Shown one piece after another: positions 1-5,801 of a DNA stretch of 9,989 nucleotides; position 1 is the stretch's first letter, and the number at the start of each line of letters is the position of its first letter. Below the pieces are notes generated by a model that had not been told where the DNA came from, ran no database searches, and worked only from the letters and a program-made list of their open reading frames with translations. The translations under genes and the position numbers were made by a program. Source of the DNA: Nitrospirota bacterium. GTDB taxonomy: Bacteria > Nitrospirota > Nitrospiria > Nitrospirales > Nitrospiraceae. The stretch covers positions 1 to 9,989 of the forward strand of contig JACPZN010000039.1 of NCBI GenBank assembly GCA_016195505.1. The letters are read 5' to 3'.

Positions 1-229
1 CACCGATAGGGTCAGTCAGCGTCATCATCCAGGAAGGCATGAGGGCAGGACCCTGCTGCTTGGTCGTGTGGTCTTTCGTCAGCCGGTGAGGGAGCAAGTA
101 GCCGGCGGTGAGCCCAATTTCTTGAGTGCCGATCGTAATCGTGGGAGAAACTTCCGCGGCCTGTGCGACGGCGGCGGTCATGAGCGACACAAAAAGCAAG
201 GCTGTGAAGATCTGAGCAAGAAATCGCAT
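1..229 (-). CDS. Exported protein, N-terminal part; probable PagL-like lipid A deacylase (acyloxyacyl hydrolase)
   Basis: The reading frame opens at ATG 229 and runs without a stop off the left edge, so only the first 76 residues are visible. Residues 1 to about 24 form a signal peptide: MRF, a hydrophobic core (AQIFTALLFVSLMTAAV) and a likely cleavage after AQA. The mature part begins with an alternating stretch containing TITIG and the segment TAGYLLPHRL, as expected for the first strand of an outer-membrane beta barrel. From memory this resembles proteins annotated as acyloxyacyl hydrolase or PagL-type lipid A 3-O-deacylase, which remove a fatty acid from lipid A in the outer membrane. The catalytic His-Ser pair of that family lies near the C-terminus, outside the window, so the assignment is tentative. 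No strong Shine-Dalgarno sequence precedes the ATG. Another possibility is an unrelated outer-membrane barrel. That a secreted protein starts here is well supported. Confidence 0.6.
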   Translation of the reverse strand, partial: MRFLAQIFTALLFVSLMTAAVAQAAEVSPTITIGTQEIGLTAGYLLPHRLTKDHTTKQQGPALMPSWMMTLTDPIG

Positions 230-399
230 GTGACATTCATGTTTGGTCTACGTGTATTCTGCTCTGAGCACGATTTGAGGTCTGGTCACAATTGCTCAGC
301 TCTTTAAAGCGCGGCTAGGAGGAAGCAGCGCCTTCGGCTCGTTAAAGGTGAAGCTTTGACAACAGGGGTGACATCACAAAGGTAGCAGAGGTTTGAATA

Positions 400-454
400 C
401 TGTCCAGAAATTCAGAGGGTTCGGCCTGTTGGGAAATGCAAGAATGCTGGACAG
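400..454. repeat. Imperfect inverted repeat in the intergenic gap
   Basis: CTGTCCAG at 400-407 is the exact reverse complement of CTGGACAG at 447-454. A second pairing, ATTC 410-413 with GAAT 442-445, would extend the stem after a small internal loop, leaving a 28-base loop. It lies in the 272-base gap 230-501 between the TPR gene and the PagL-like gene. No T-run follows on either strand, so it is not a classical intrinsic terminator. A regulatory leader or chance are both possible. Nothing else in that gap could be assigned. Confidence 0.4.
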
Positions 455-501
455 GGAATGGAAAATGTTCGGAGAGAAACGGAGTTCAGCGGGCGGAGTG
501 G

Positions 502-1266
502 CTAACTGGAATAGTTCAGTCTAGTCAGACGGGCCGAGTCCGCTTGAGACTCAGGAAGCTTGTATCGCAGGCCAAGGGCGACCACCCGTTCCAGGCAGCG
601 TCGGGCTGAGACAAGGTCCTGGCGTGTCTCGTAAACCGTAGCGAGAAGGCGAAGGACGGCAGCTTCAGCCGGTTCGTTGCCAAGCTTGATGTAATGTTCC
701 GAAGCATTGTTGAGACAGCGCTCGGCCCTGGTAAGGTCTCCCTGGTCGAGATAGCATTTGCCGAGTTGGCTGTACGTGACTGCCAGCCCTTCTTCGTTGC
801 CGACTACTCGGTGATAGTCGAGCGCCTGCTTGAATGACGTCACCGCCTGCTCCCATTGTCCATCACGAGCTTCTTGCAGCGCGAGGTTGTTATAGAGAAT
901 GCCGAGTGCGCGATCGTCTTTTAGCTCGCGCAGAAGATCCAGCGCTTCGAGATAGTAGGGACGGGCTCTTTCGGGATGGTCGGCGCCGATGTGGAGATTG
1001 CCAAGATTGACCAGCGTGTGGGCGATGGCGTGTTGATTGCGCTCCGTCCGTTGGATACCGAGGACCTCGCGATAGCACTGTTCGGCTCGGTCGAAATCGT
1101 CCATGAGTGCGCAGGTGTTGCCCAGATTGCCGAGGGAATCCGACAGTTCGGGTTGATTGTCGGCGGCTCGGTCGTCGGCGACGGCGGCTTCCCAGGCAGC
1201 GCGAGCCTGGACCAGATCACCACGATGGAGAAAAATCCTCGCCCGATGTTTGTGATCCTCGCCCAT
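502..1266 (-). CDS. TPR-repeat protein, six 40-residue units
   Basis: This 254-residue protein is almost entirely tetratricopeptide repeat. Units begin near residues 5, 41, 81, 121, 161 and 201, giving a regular 40-residue period like the long TPR form found in kinesin light chain and TPR_12 proteins. Typical signatures are LGNLGNTCALMDDFDRAEQCY (near 45-65), LVNLGNLH and YSQLGKCYLDQGDLTRAERC. There is no signal peptide, membrane segment or attached catalytic domain, so a cytoplasmic scaffold for protein-protein contact is the reasonable role; the partner is unknown. The ATG at 1266 is preceded only by a weak ribosome-binding signal, and the bases just upstream are a heptamer repeat array. 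The 140-residue gene at 1345-1767 lies 78 bases upstream on the same strand and may be co-transcribed. The TPR assignment is firm; the cellular function cannot be read from the sequence. Confidence 0.9.
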   Translation of the reverse strand: MGEDHKHRARIFLHRGDLVQARAAWEAAVADDRAADNQPELSDSLGNLGNTCALMDDFDRAEQCYREVLGIQRTERNQHAIAHTLVNLGNLHIGADHPERARPYYLEALDLLRELKDDRALGILYNNLALQEARDGQWEQAVTSFKQALDYHRVVGNEEGLAVTYSQLGKCYLDQGDLTRAERCLNNASEHYIKLGNEPAEAAVLRLLATVYETRQDLVSARRCLERVVALGLRYKLPESQADSARLTRLNYSS

Positions 1267-1267
1267 G

Positions 1268-1302
1268 AGCTTTCAGCTATCAGCAGTCAGCTCTCAGCAT
1301 CC
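1268..1302. repeat. Five tandem heptamers (AGCNNYC)
   Basis: Five consecutive 7-base units fill 1268-1274, 1275-1281, 1282-1288, 1289-1295 and 1296-1302, each AGC, two variable bases, a pyrimidine, then C. Examples are AGCTTTC and AGCTATC. The array begins one base upstream of the TPR gene's start codon (on the minus strand), so it occupies that gene's leader. Two further ACTCAGC copies lie at 1314-1320 and 1329-1335. Heptameric short tandem repeats are known as intergenic elements in some bacteria, such as the STRR sequences of cyanobacteria; whether this belongs to a comparable family is inference. Confidence 0.7.
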
Positions 1303-1344
1303 GGACATCTCGAACTCAGCACCAAAAACTCAGCTCTTCATGAC

Positions 1345-1767
1345 CTAGTCGCCGCCTTTCGGCGTATCTTTTCTATACTCGACTTGAATGTCGTCCTCTT
1401 CTTCCAGGCCTAACCCGGCTCGAAACGATTCATAGAGTTCGGTGACATAGTCGATATCCCGCTGGTCTTTCGCATCACGAGAGATGAGATACGCTTCACA
1501 GAGTCTCACACCCGTTTGAAAATGATGGGCGATGGTTTCCTCCGTCACCTGCTGCCAGGTGATGTAGATGCAGAAGGCATGGAAGGAATGGGCTTGCGGA
1601 TAGCGTTGCGAAAGCGCGAGCAAGCCCTCATAGGCCTCACGCGCCGTGGCTCCGGCGTTGGAGGAAAATGTGTCTTCCAGTTCAACAGCGGTGGCCCAGT
1701 GGGGGCCGAGTTCAGATTCGGCTTGTCGGAATGTATTTTGTGCGGCGAGTGCTGCGTCGAATTGCAC
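1345..1767 (-). CDS. Protein of unknown function, 140 residues, GTG start
   Basis: I do not recognise the family. The protein is soluble, mostly helical in composition, with no signal peptide or membrane segment. Residues 39-70 (ATAREAYEGLLALSQRYP onward) resemble a TPR-like helix pair, and the tail is acidic then basic (LEEEDDIQVEY, then RKDTPKGGD). I place the start at GTG 1767 because GAGG sits five bases before it. A longer version from TTG 1824 (159 residues) is open but has no ribosome-binding site, and its extra N-terminus (TPFSPNAYAAAS) looks unlike the rest. It lies between a membrane protein gene and a TPR gene on the same strand, with gaps of 106 and 78 bases, so it may belong to one transcription unit. 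A small helical partner of the TPR protein is conceivable but unproven. The long clean frame, ribosome-binding site and gene spacing make it a real gene. Confidence 0.75.
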   Translation of the reverse strand: MQFDAALAAQNTFRQAESELGPHWATAVELEDTFSSNAGATAREAYEGLLALSQRYPQAHSFHAFCIYITWQQVTEETIAHHFQTGVRLCEAYLISRDAKDQRDIDYVTELYESFRAGLGLEEEDDIQVEYRKDTPKGGD

Positions 1768-1873
1768 AGGTCCCTCTTTGGTAATGCTGGCTGCAGCATA
1801 CGCGTTAGGAGAAAAGGGGGTCAATGGGGCAGAGTAGGACTTGAAAGCGCAATAGCAGAGTTGGAGTGCCTGA

Positions 1874-2734
1874 TTAGGTTTTGGATGTCAGTGATGGAGA
1901 ATTCGCATCGAAATTATCAAGTCGCAACCGTGTTTCCTTGAAGTTATCCGCAAGATAATTTAGTAGAGCGTAGATGAACATAATCACGCCTGTCATTTCG
2001 AGGCTTTCCTCAACGGTTACGACCATGGAGTACGCGAGAGTTTCCATTCCGTGCAAATAGGCGTAGCGTCCCCCGACGAGCTCCATGCCGATGGCCCCGC
2101 CAAGGTACAGCGTTGCAGCAATGACGAACCGCAGTCTCGTTTTAGCAGGAAGATGCAGGAGGAATCTCAGATAGCACAGCCCGAATGCCAGGGTTAGGGC
2201 AATCCCAGGAATTACCCAGGCAAACCAGAAGAGGCCGCGGGCCTGGTGACCTAGCAGGCTTCTCATCGGCACGATTAGTAACTCATGAATGCTTGCGGCC
2301 TCATCAATTGCCATGAACAGAAAGGTGAATGAAAGAAGTGTCCATTGGAACCTGTACGCGGCCTGTGCGGCCTTCTTCAACGCGGCGATGAGCGCAAGGA
2401 ATAGCGCTGCCAAGAGTAGTAACGACGCGGAGAAATAACTCGGGATATTACCCTCAGCGTCGACAAAGAACAGGCGGGTGAATCCGTAGGCGGTATCATG
2501 TCCTAGCACGTATTTTATTAGCTGCCCTGTGATACTGGCGAAAACAAGGAGTAGGGCTGTTATTCCCAGGGTGAGAGTTATGTTGAATGGACTGAGTGTG
2601 ATCTGATTGATCGTTGGTGCTGTAGATCTCTTGGGAGATTTGACAGGTAGAGTCGGTTCGCGGCGGTGTACCTGCGCCACTGTGGTGTGTTTGAGACGGG
2701 CCTCCATTTTTTCGAACAGACTTATGTGATTCAT
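1874..2734 (-). CDS. Six-helix integral membrane protein of unknown function
   Basis: The 286-residue product has a soluble, basic N-terminus of about 48 residues, then hydrophobic segments near 51-75, 100-120, 128-148, 167-192, 201-222 and 230-260, and a polar 26-residue tail. Charged residues that look conserved sit within or beside the helices: AIDEAASIHE at 142-151, GMELVGGRY at 216-224 and VEESLEMTG at 241-249. Acidic and histidine residues inside the bilayer suggest a metal-binding or ion-translocating site, or a membrane hydrolase; I recognise the pattern as that of uncharacterised bacterial membrane proteins but cannot name a family. ATG 2734 is the first in-frame start; AAGG eight bases upstream is a weak ribosome-binding site, and a 19-base palindrome covers the start codon. 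Its stop at 1874 is 106 bases ahead of the next same-strand gene. Multi-pass topology is certain, function unknown. Confidence 0.85.
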   Translation of the reverse strand: MNHISLFEKMEARLKHTTVAQVHRREPTLPVKSPKRSTAPTINQITLSPFNITLTLGITALLLVFASITGQLIKYVLGHDTAYGFTRLFFVDAEGNIPSYFSASLLLLAALFLALIAALKKAAQAAYRFQWTLLSFTFLFMAIDEAASIHELLIVPMRSLLGHQARGLFWFAWVIPGIALTLAFGLCYLRFLLHLPAKTRLRFVIAATLYLGGAIGMELVGGRYAYLHGMETLAYSMVVTVEESLEMTGVIMFIYALLNYLADNFKETRLRLDNFDANSPSLTSKT

Positions 2735-2738
2735 AAGT
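2720..2738. repeat. 19-base inverted repeat over a start codon
   Basis: ACTTATG (2720-2726) and CATAAGT (2732-2738) are perfect reverse complements separated by five bases. The right arm contains the ATG of the membrane protein gene (2732-2734). In RNA the hairpin would bury the start codon; in DNA the symmetry could serve a dimeric repressor. Either is inference, and 7-base arms can arise by chance. Confidence 0.4.
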
Positions 2739-3100
2739 GGAGCCTTGGCAACACAGCCTACGCTGTGGTGGGCAGCGCGAGCACGTTGTCGAAGTGCGCC
2801 CTAATCCGACGTGTGGCCGTTAAGCGCCGGTACGGTCTTCTCTGGCTGTATGGCGTGGGCCAGAACCGCTTCAAGCAGGTCCCTTGTGGATTACCACTCG
2901 CCGCAGGACCCTTCGCGCGCGGTACACGTATAACGGATAAGTCGAATTAAAGCTGTTCAAAACTGCTCATGTGGCAACAATTAATCCGGTCACAGCTTGG
3001 CATTGCTTCCGCGCCAAGATCACCACAATAAAAGGCCTGGTCGTGCAGGGGGCTGATGAGGAGACCGGCGGAAGCAGCGCACGTGCGACCGGCTCTTGCA
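2739..3100. other. Gene-free stretch upstream of the membrane protein gene
   Basis: I see no convincing gene on either strand here. The frames that stay open give low-complexity translations without recognisable motifs. The only structure noted is a compact inverted repeat, CACAGC 2752-2757 with GCTGTG 2762-2767 around a four-base loop. It has no T-run, so it is not a classical terminator. The promoter of the minus-strand membrane protein gene should lie in this stretch, but I could not pick a good -35/-10 pair. Because the next stretch is a decayed gene, part of this DNA may be older remnants too far gone to identify. Confidence 0.5.
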
Positions 3101-3844
3101 GTCAATGAAGCCGAGCTTCAGGAACGTACTAGGAAAGATAATGACGCGGTTGTGGCGCACCAGTTTATTCCGTTGCCATTTACAACGAAGATGTTGAAGG
3201 CGACCATCGCATGAACGAGGTGCTGGGGCACCTCTGACCAATGAATTCTTTCGCACCTTGATTGTCGCTATCCGCACCTTGCCGATCCTTCCGCATCTCT
3301 CTCAAGGGCTGGTGGTCGCGATGGGTTCTTCCCCTGCCTCGTCCGACACCACGAGTCAAATCATCTCCCATGACTTCGGCTCCATCGGTGTGGACAAGGC
3401 TTTCATCGCCGGATGGCTCCGTGATATCGGGCTCTTGGTCCTCATCACGAATTTTTCTGAACAATAGGCCGAAGGGCTAACGAATTTGCGAAACGATTCT
3501 GTATCGGTTTGTGACGCAGAGCGGGCGGTCTTCAAGGCGTCATATAAAGATGTGGGGCTTATCTGCTTGAGCTCTGGGGAGTGGGCGATGCCGTCGTGGA
3601 GGCGGTGGCGTTTCACCACCATCCCGCGGGACGTTGCCAGGAAGGATTTAGCCTGCCGGCTGGTGTCTATGTGGCCAACGCGTTGAAGCAGGTGGACGAT
3701 CCCTCTATGATAAGCGGTTGTCACAAGCCTATTGATCATGAACACTCGAATGGCTGTGGACTCGCGAAGTACGTACCTCTGTGGCAATCAGCAGCAGGTC
3801 ATTCCCCGTTTGGTGAATCAGCTGTTCCGTCAGTACGGTGGTAG
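3101..3844 (+). pseudogene. Decayed response regulator with HDOD domain
   Basis: Pieces of one ancestral protein follow each other in order. Frame 2 from 3101 gives the end of a receiver domain, including AHQFIPLPFTTKMLKATIA, then a TGA at 3212. Frame 3 continues with LTNEFFRTLIVAIRTLP and the HDOD start through IISHDFG (about 3375), then jumps to AFIAGWLRDIGLLVL. Intact HDOD proteins have roughly 80-100 residues between those two segments, so an internal deletion is inferred. The motif usually written AGLLHDIG reads AGWLRDIG here. A TAG at 3465 falls where a Tyr codon is expected, and the same frame goes on with AERAVFKASYKDVG. One missing base near 3557 moves the remainder to frame 2: AYLLELWGVGDAVVEAVAFHHHPAG, then GVYVANALKQVDDPS and a terminal GLAKYVPLWQ. 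Such proteins normally act in signalling or cell-cycle control. The beginning of the receiver domain is not detectable. Ordered remnants in several frames make pseudogene status secure. Confidence 0.85.
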
Positions 3845-3868
3845 CGACTGGCTCATTGTCGGCATCGT

Positions 3869-3890
3869 TGGCACCATGACGTCGGTGCCA
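3869..3890. repeat. Inverted repeat ahead of the SagB-like gene
   Basis: TGGCACC (3869-3875) and GGTGCCA (3884-3890) are perfect complements around an 8-base loop that itself contains the palindrome GACGTC. It lies between the end of the HDOD pseudogene and the next plus-strand gene. It has no downstream T-run. It could be a remnant terminator of the dead gene or an operator for the SagB-like gene. Confidence 0.4.
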
Positions 3891-3931
3891 GGCCAGAAAG
3901 GCTCCCGTATATTCAAACCAATTCAACCGCG

Positions 3932-3961
3932 TTTACTTTCCTTCCTGTCGCTCTGTAGACT
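3932..3961 (+). promoter_or_regulatory. Possible weak sigma-70 promoter for the SagB-like gene
   Basis: TTTACT (3932-3937) and TAGACT (3956-3961) are separated by 18 bases and each match four of six consensus positions. Transcription would start near 3968, leaving a leader of only about nine bases before ATG 3977. That would fit the absence of a ribosome-binding site there. The match is modest and may be chance. Confidence 0.25.
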
Positions 3962-3976
3962 GTTTTCACTATTGCG

Positions 3977-5731
3977 ATGAGTACAGAAAAACCAGCACCC
4001 GAAATACCTATCGAGCCTGTCTCAACCGATCCCGTCGATCAAGTCATTCGCTATCACATTCAGACGAAACACGATTTCAATCGCTATGCGCGGTCATTGG
4101 GGTTTCTCGATTGGGTGAATCAGCCTGATCCGTTTCGGCGCTATGAGGGAGCCCAGCTGATTCCGCTTCCTTTGCTTAAGCCCGATGGAGAACCGGTGCC
4201 TCCATCTTATGACGTCATCTACGAGAACGACGCTGTTGCTTGTCAACCTGTCAGCATACTTTCGATCTCTCGTTTTTTTGAATTTGCCCTCGCCCTGTCA
4301 GCTTGGAAGAAGGCGGGGGAGTCGGAATGGGCGTTGCGGAGCAATCCCTCCTCTGGCAATCTGCATCCGACCGAGGGTTACGTCGTCTTGCCGCAGATCG
4401 ATGGACTCGATCTCAAGCCGGGACTTTTTCACTACGCGCCGAAGGAACATGGCCTGGAGTTTCGAGCGGAGTTTTCTGCTGAACAAGTGGCTCGTCTGCT
4501 GGCCCCGTTTCCGGCTGGAGCATTTCTCTTCGGACTCACATCCGTTCACTGGAGGGAAGCCTGGAAGTATGGTGAGCGGGCGTTTCGCTACTGCAATCAT
4601 GATCTCGGCCATGCCATCGGTTCGGCACGAATTGCCGCGGCGACACTTGGCTGGAAGATGACGCTGCTGGATGGTGTGGAGCAAAATACGGTCGCGATGT
4701 TGTTGGGTACTCATCGCACGGAAGACTTTGGCGAGGTTGAGCCGGAACATCCGGATTGTCTCTGCATAGTTTGGCCAGAGGCCAGGGGCAAGGGGCAAGT
4801 GGTGAGGAACAAAGAGCGCATGATCCCGATCTTTCTTGAGCCTTTGGTCGTCGAAGAACTGACGAAGGGAAGATGGCATGGGAAGGCGAATCGGCTGAGT
4901 GGTGAGCACGGGGTGCATTGGGAGATTATTGATCAGGTTGCTGAAGCGAGCTGGAAGTGTACGAGTGAGCAACGCTCCCTGGCCTTTCCGAGGTTTCTTA
5001 CGAACGACGTCTCAGGAGCAACGAACGACGCTGGCCCGTCAGCTGGCCAGATCATCCGCCAGCGGCGAAGTGCCGTGTCGTTTGATGGACAGACATCGAT
5101 CTCTGCTGCGACGTTCTTTCGCATGATGCAGCGCGTGATGCCTCGATCAGATCGATCGCAATTGGAGCGACCGATGCCGTGGGATGTCTGGCCCTACGAT
5201 CCGGCGATTCATCTTTTGATATTCGTGCATCGGGTAGATGGACTGACGCCAGGATTGTATTTTCTGGTCCGCGATCCGAAGAAGATGACTTTCATTCAGC
5301 AATCGATGAATCCTGAGTTGACGTGGACCATTTCGCCGGGATGTCCTGACGATCTGCCGCTCTATTGGTTGCTTGAAGGTGATGCGCGGAAACTAGCGGC
5401 ACAGGTGAGTTGTCATCAAGGCATTGCTGGGGACAGTGCCTTCTCGTTCGGCATGTTGGCTGAGTTCGAGGGGCGCTTGCGAGAAGGGGGAGCCTGGTGG
5501 TACCCACGTCTATTCTGGGAGTCAGGATTGCTGGGACAGGTGCTGTACCTGGAAGCGGAGTCAGCGGGAGTAAGGGCCACCGGAATCGGCTGTTTCTTCG
5601 ATGACCCGGTGCATGAGATCGTGAGCATCAAGAATTTATCCATTCAATCACTGTATCATTTCACCATTGGTGGGCCGGTCGAGGACATTCGGCTGATGAC
5701 GCTGCCGCCATATGGAAGGCGTGACGAGTGA
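3977..5731 (+). CDS. SagB/ThcOx-type dehydrogenase with two nitroreductase-like domains
   Basis: The 584-residue protein contains two FMN-dependent nitroreductase-fold domains. The first (about 85-270) carries SNPSSGNLHPTEGYVV at 122-137 and WREAWKYGERAFRYCNHDLGHA at 192-213, both typical of the SagB family. The second starts at RQRRSAVSFDG (361-371), continues with PGLYFLVRD (425-433) and ends with FWESGLLGQVLYLEAES (513-529) and ATGIGCFFDDPVHEIV (534-549). SagB enzymes oxidise azolines to azoles in thiazole/oxazole-modified peptides, but many double-domain relatives stand alone and have no known substrate. No YcaO cyclodehydratase or precursor peptide is visible nearby, so an azole role is not supported. 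No signal peptide: a cytoplasmic flavoenzyme is expected. ATG 3977 has no ribosome-binding site, but the frame and N-terminal composition agree with it and no better start exists. The final codons and stop lie within a heptamer repeat. The family call is strong, the substrate unknown. Confidence 0.88.
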   Translation: MSTEKPAPEIPIEPVSTDPVDQVIRYHIQTKHDFNRYARSLGFLDWVNQPDPFRRYEGAQLIPLPLLKPDGEPVPPSYDVIYENDAVACQPVSILSISRFFEFALALSAWKKAGESEWALRSNPSSGNLHPTEGYVVLPQIDGLDLKPGLFHYAPKEHGLEFRAEFSAEQVARLLAPFPAGAFLFGLTSVHWREAWKYGERAFRYCNHDLGHAIGSARIAAATLGWKMTLLDGVEQNTVAMLLGTHRTEDFGEVEPEHPDCLCIVWPEARGKGQVVRNKERMIPIFLEPLVVEELTKGRWHGKANRLSGEHGVHWEIIDQVAEASWKCTSEQRSLAFPRFLTNDVSGATNDAGPSAGQIIRQRRSAVSFDGQTSISAATFFRMMQRVMPRSDRSQLERPMPWDVWPYDPAIHLLIFVHRVDGLTPGLYFLVRDPKKMTFIQQSMNPELTWTISPGCPDDLPLYWLLEGDARKLAAQVSCHQGIAGDSAFSFGMLAEFEGRLREGGAWWYPRLFWESGLLGQVLYLEAESAGVRATGIGCFFDDPVHEIVSIKNLSIQSLYHFTIGGPVEDIRLMTLPPYGRRDE

Positions 5732-5791
5732 CCAGTAGAAATAGGGAATCCTTCCGCTCTAACTTGTCACTCGTCACTTGTCACATATCAC
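5721..5791. repeat. Heptamer element with units in both orientations
   Basis: Four tandem 7-base units occupy 5764-5770, 5771-5777, 5778-5784 and 5785-5791, each ending RTCAC (TTGTCAC twice, TCGTCAC, ATATCAC). Two units in the opposite orientation, GTGACGA and GTGACCA, occupy 5721-5734. As a result GTGACGAGTGA (5721-5731) is an exact 11-base reverse complement of 5767-5777, with a 35-base loop. The left part supplies the last two sense codons and the TGA of the SagB-like gene; the right part stops ten bases before ATG 5802. In RNA it could fold as a hairpin between the two cistrons. Confidence 0.75.
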
Positions 5792-5801
5792 AGGATTGAG
5801 C

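Noticed and set aside
12..236. A 74-residue minus-strand ORF at the left edge
   Set aside because: Its arginine-rich translation is a frame shadow. The adjacent frame starting at 229 gives a proper signal peptide and stays open to the edge.
355..384. Perfect TTGACA at 356-361 as a promoter
   Set aside because: No -10-like sequence lies at the right distance, and no plus-strand gene follows.
976..1413. A 145-residue plus-strand ORF
   Set aside because: It lies antisense to the TPR gene and the start of its neighbour, shows no motif, and reads through the heptamer array.
1516..1941. A 141-residue plus-strand ORF
   Set aside because: Antisense shadow of the 140-residue gene. Its cysteine- and glycine-rich translation looks non-coding.
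2666..2950. A 94-residue plus-strand ORF in the gene-free stretch
   Set aside because: It overlaps the start of the membrane protein gene, has no ribosome-binding site that I can see and no recognisable motif.
3356..3787. A 143-residue minus-strand ORF
   Set aside because: Antisense to the HDOD pseudogene, whose ordered remnants on the plus strand explain the region better.
4298..4972. A 224-residue minus-strand ORF inside the SagB-like gene
   Set aside because: Composition is that of an antisense shadow (Arg- and Pro-rich without motifs), fully covered by a well-supported gene.
5764..5791. CRISPR-like array
   Set aside because: Units are only seven bases with no spacers; the same holds for 1268-1302. 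These are simple tandem repeats.
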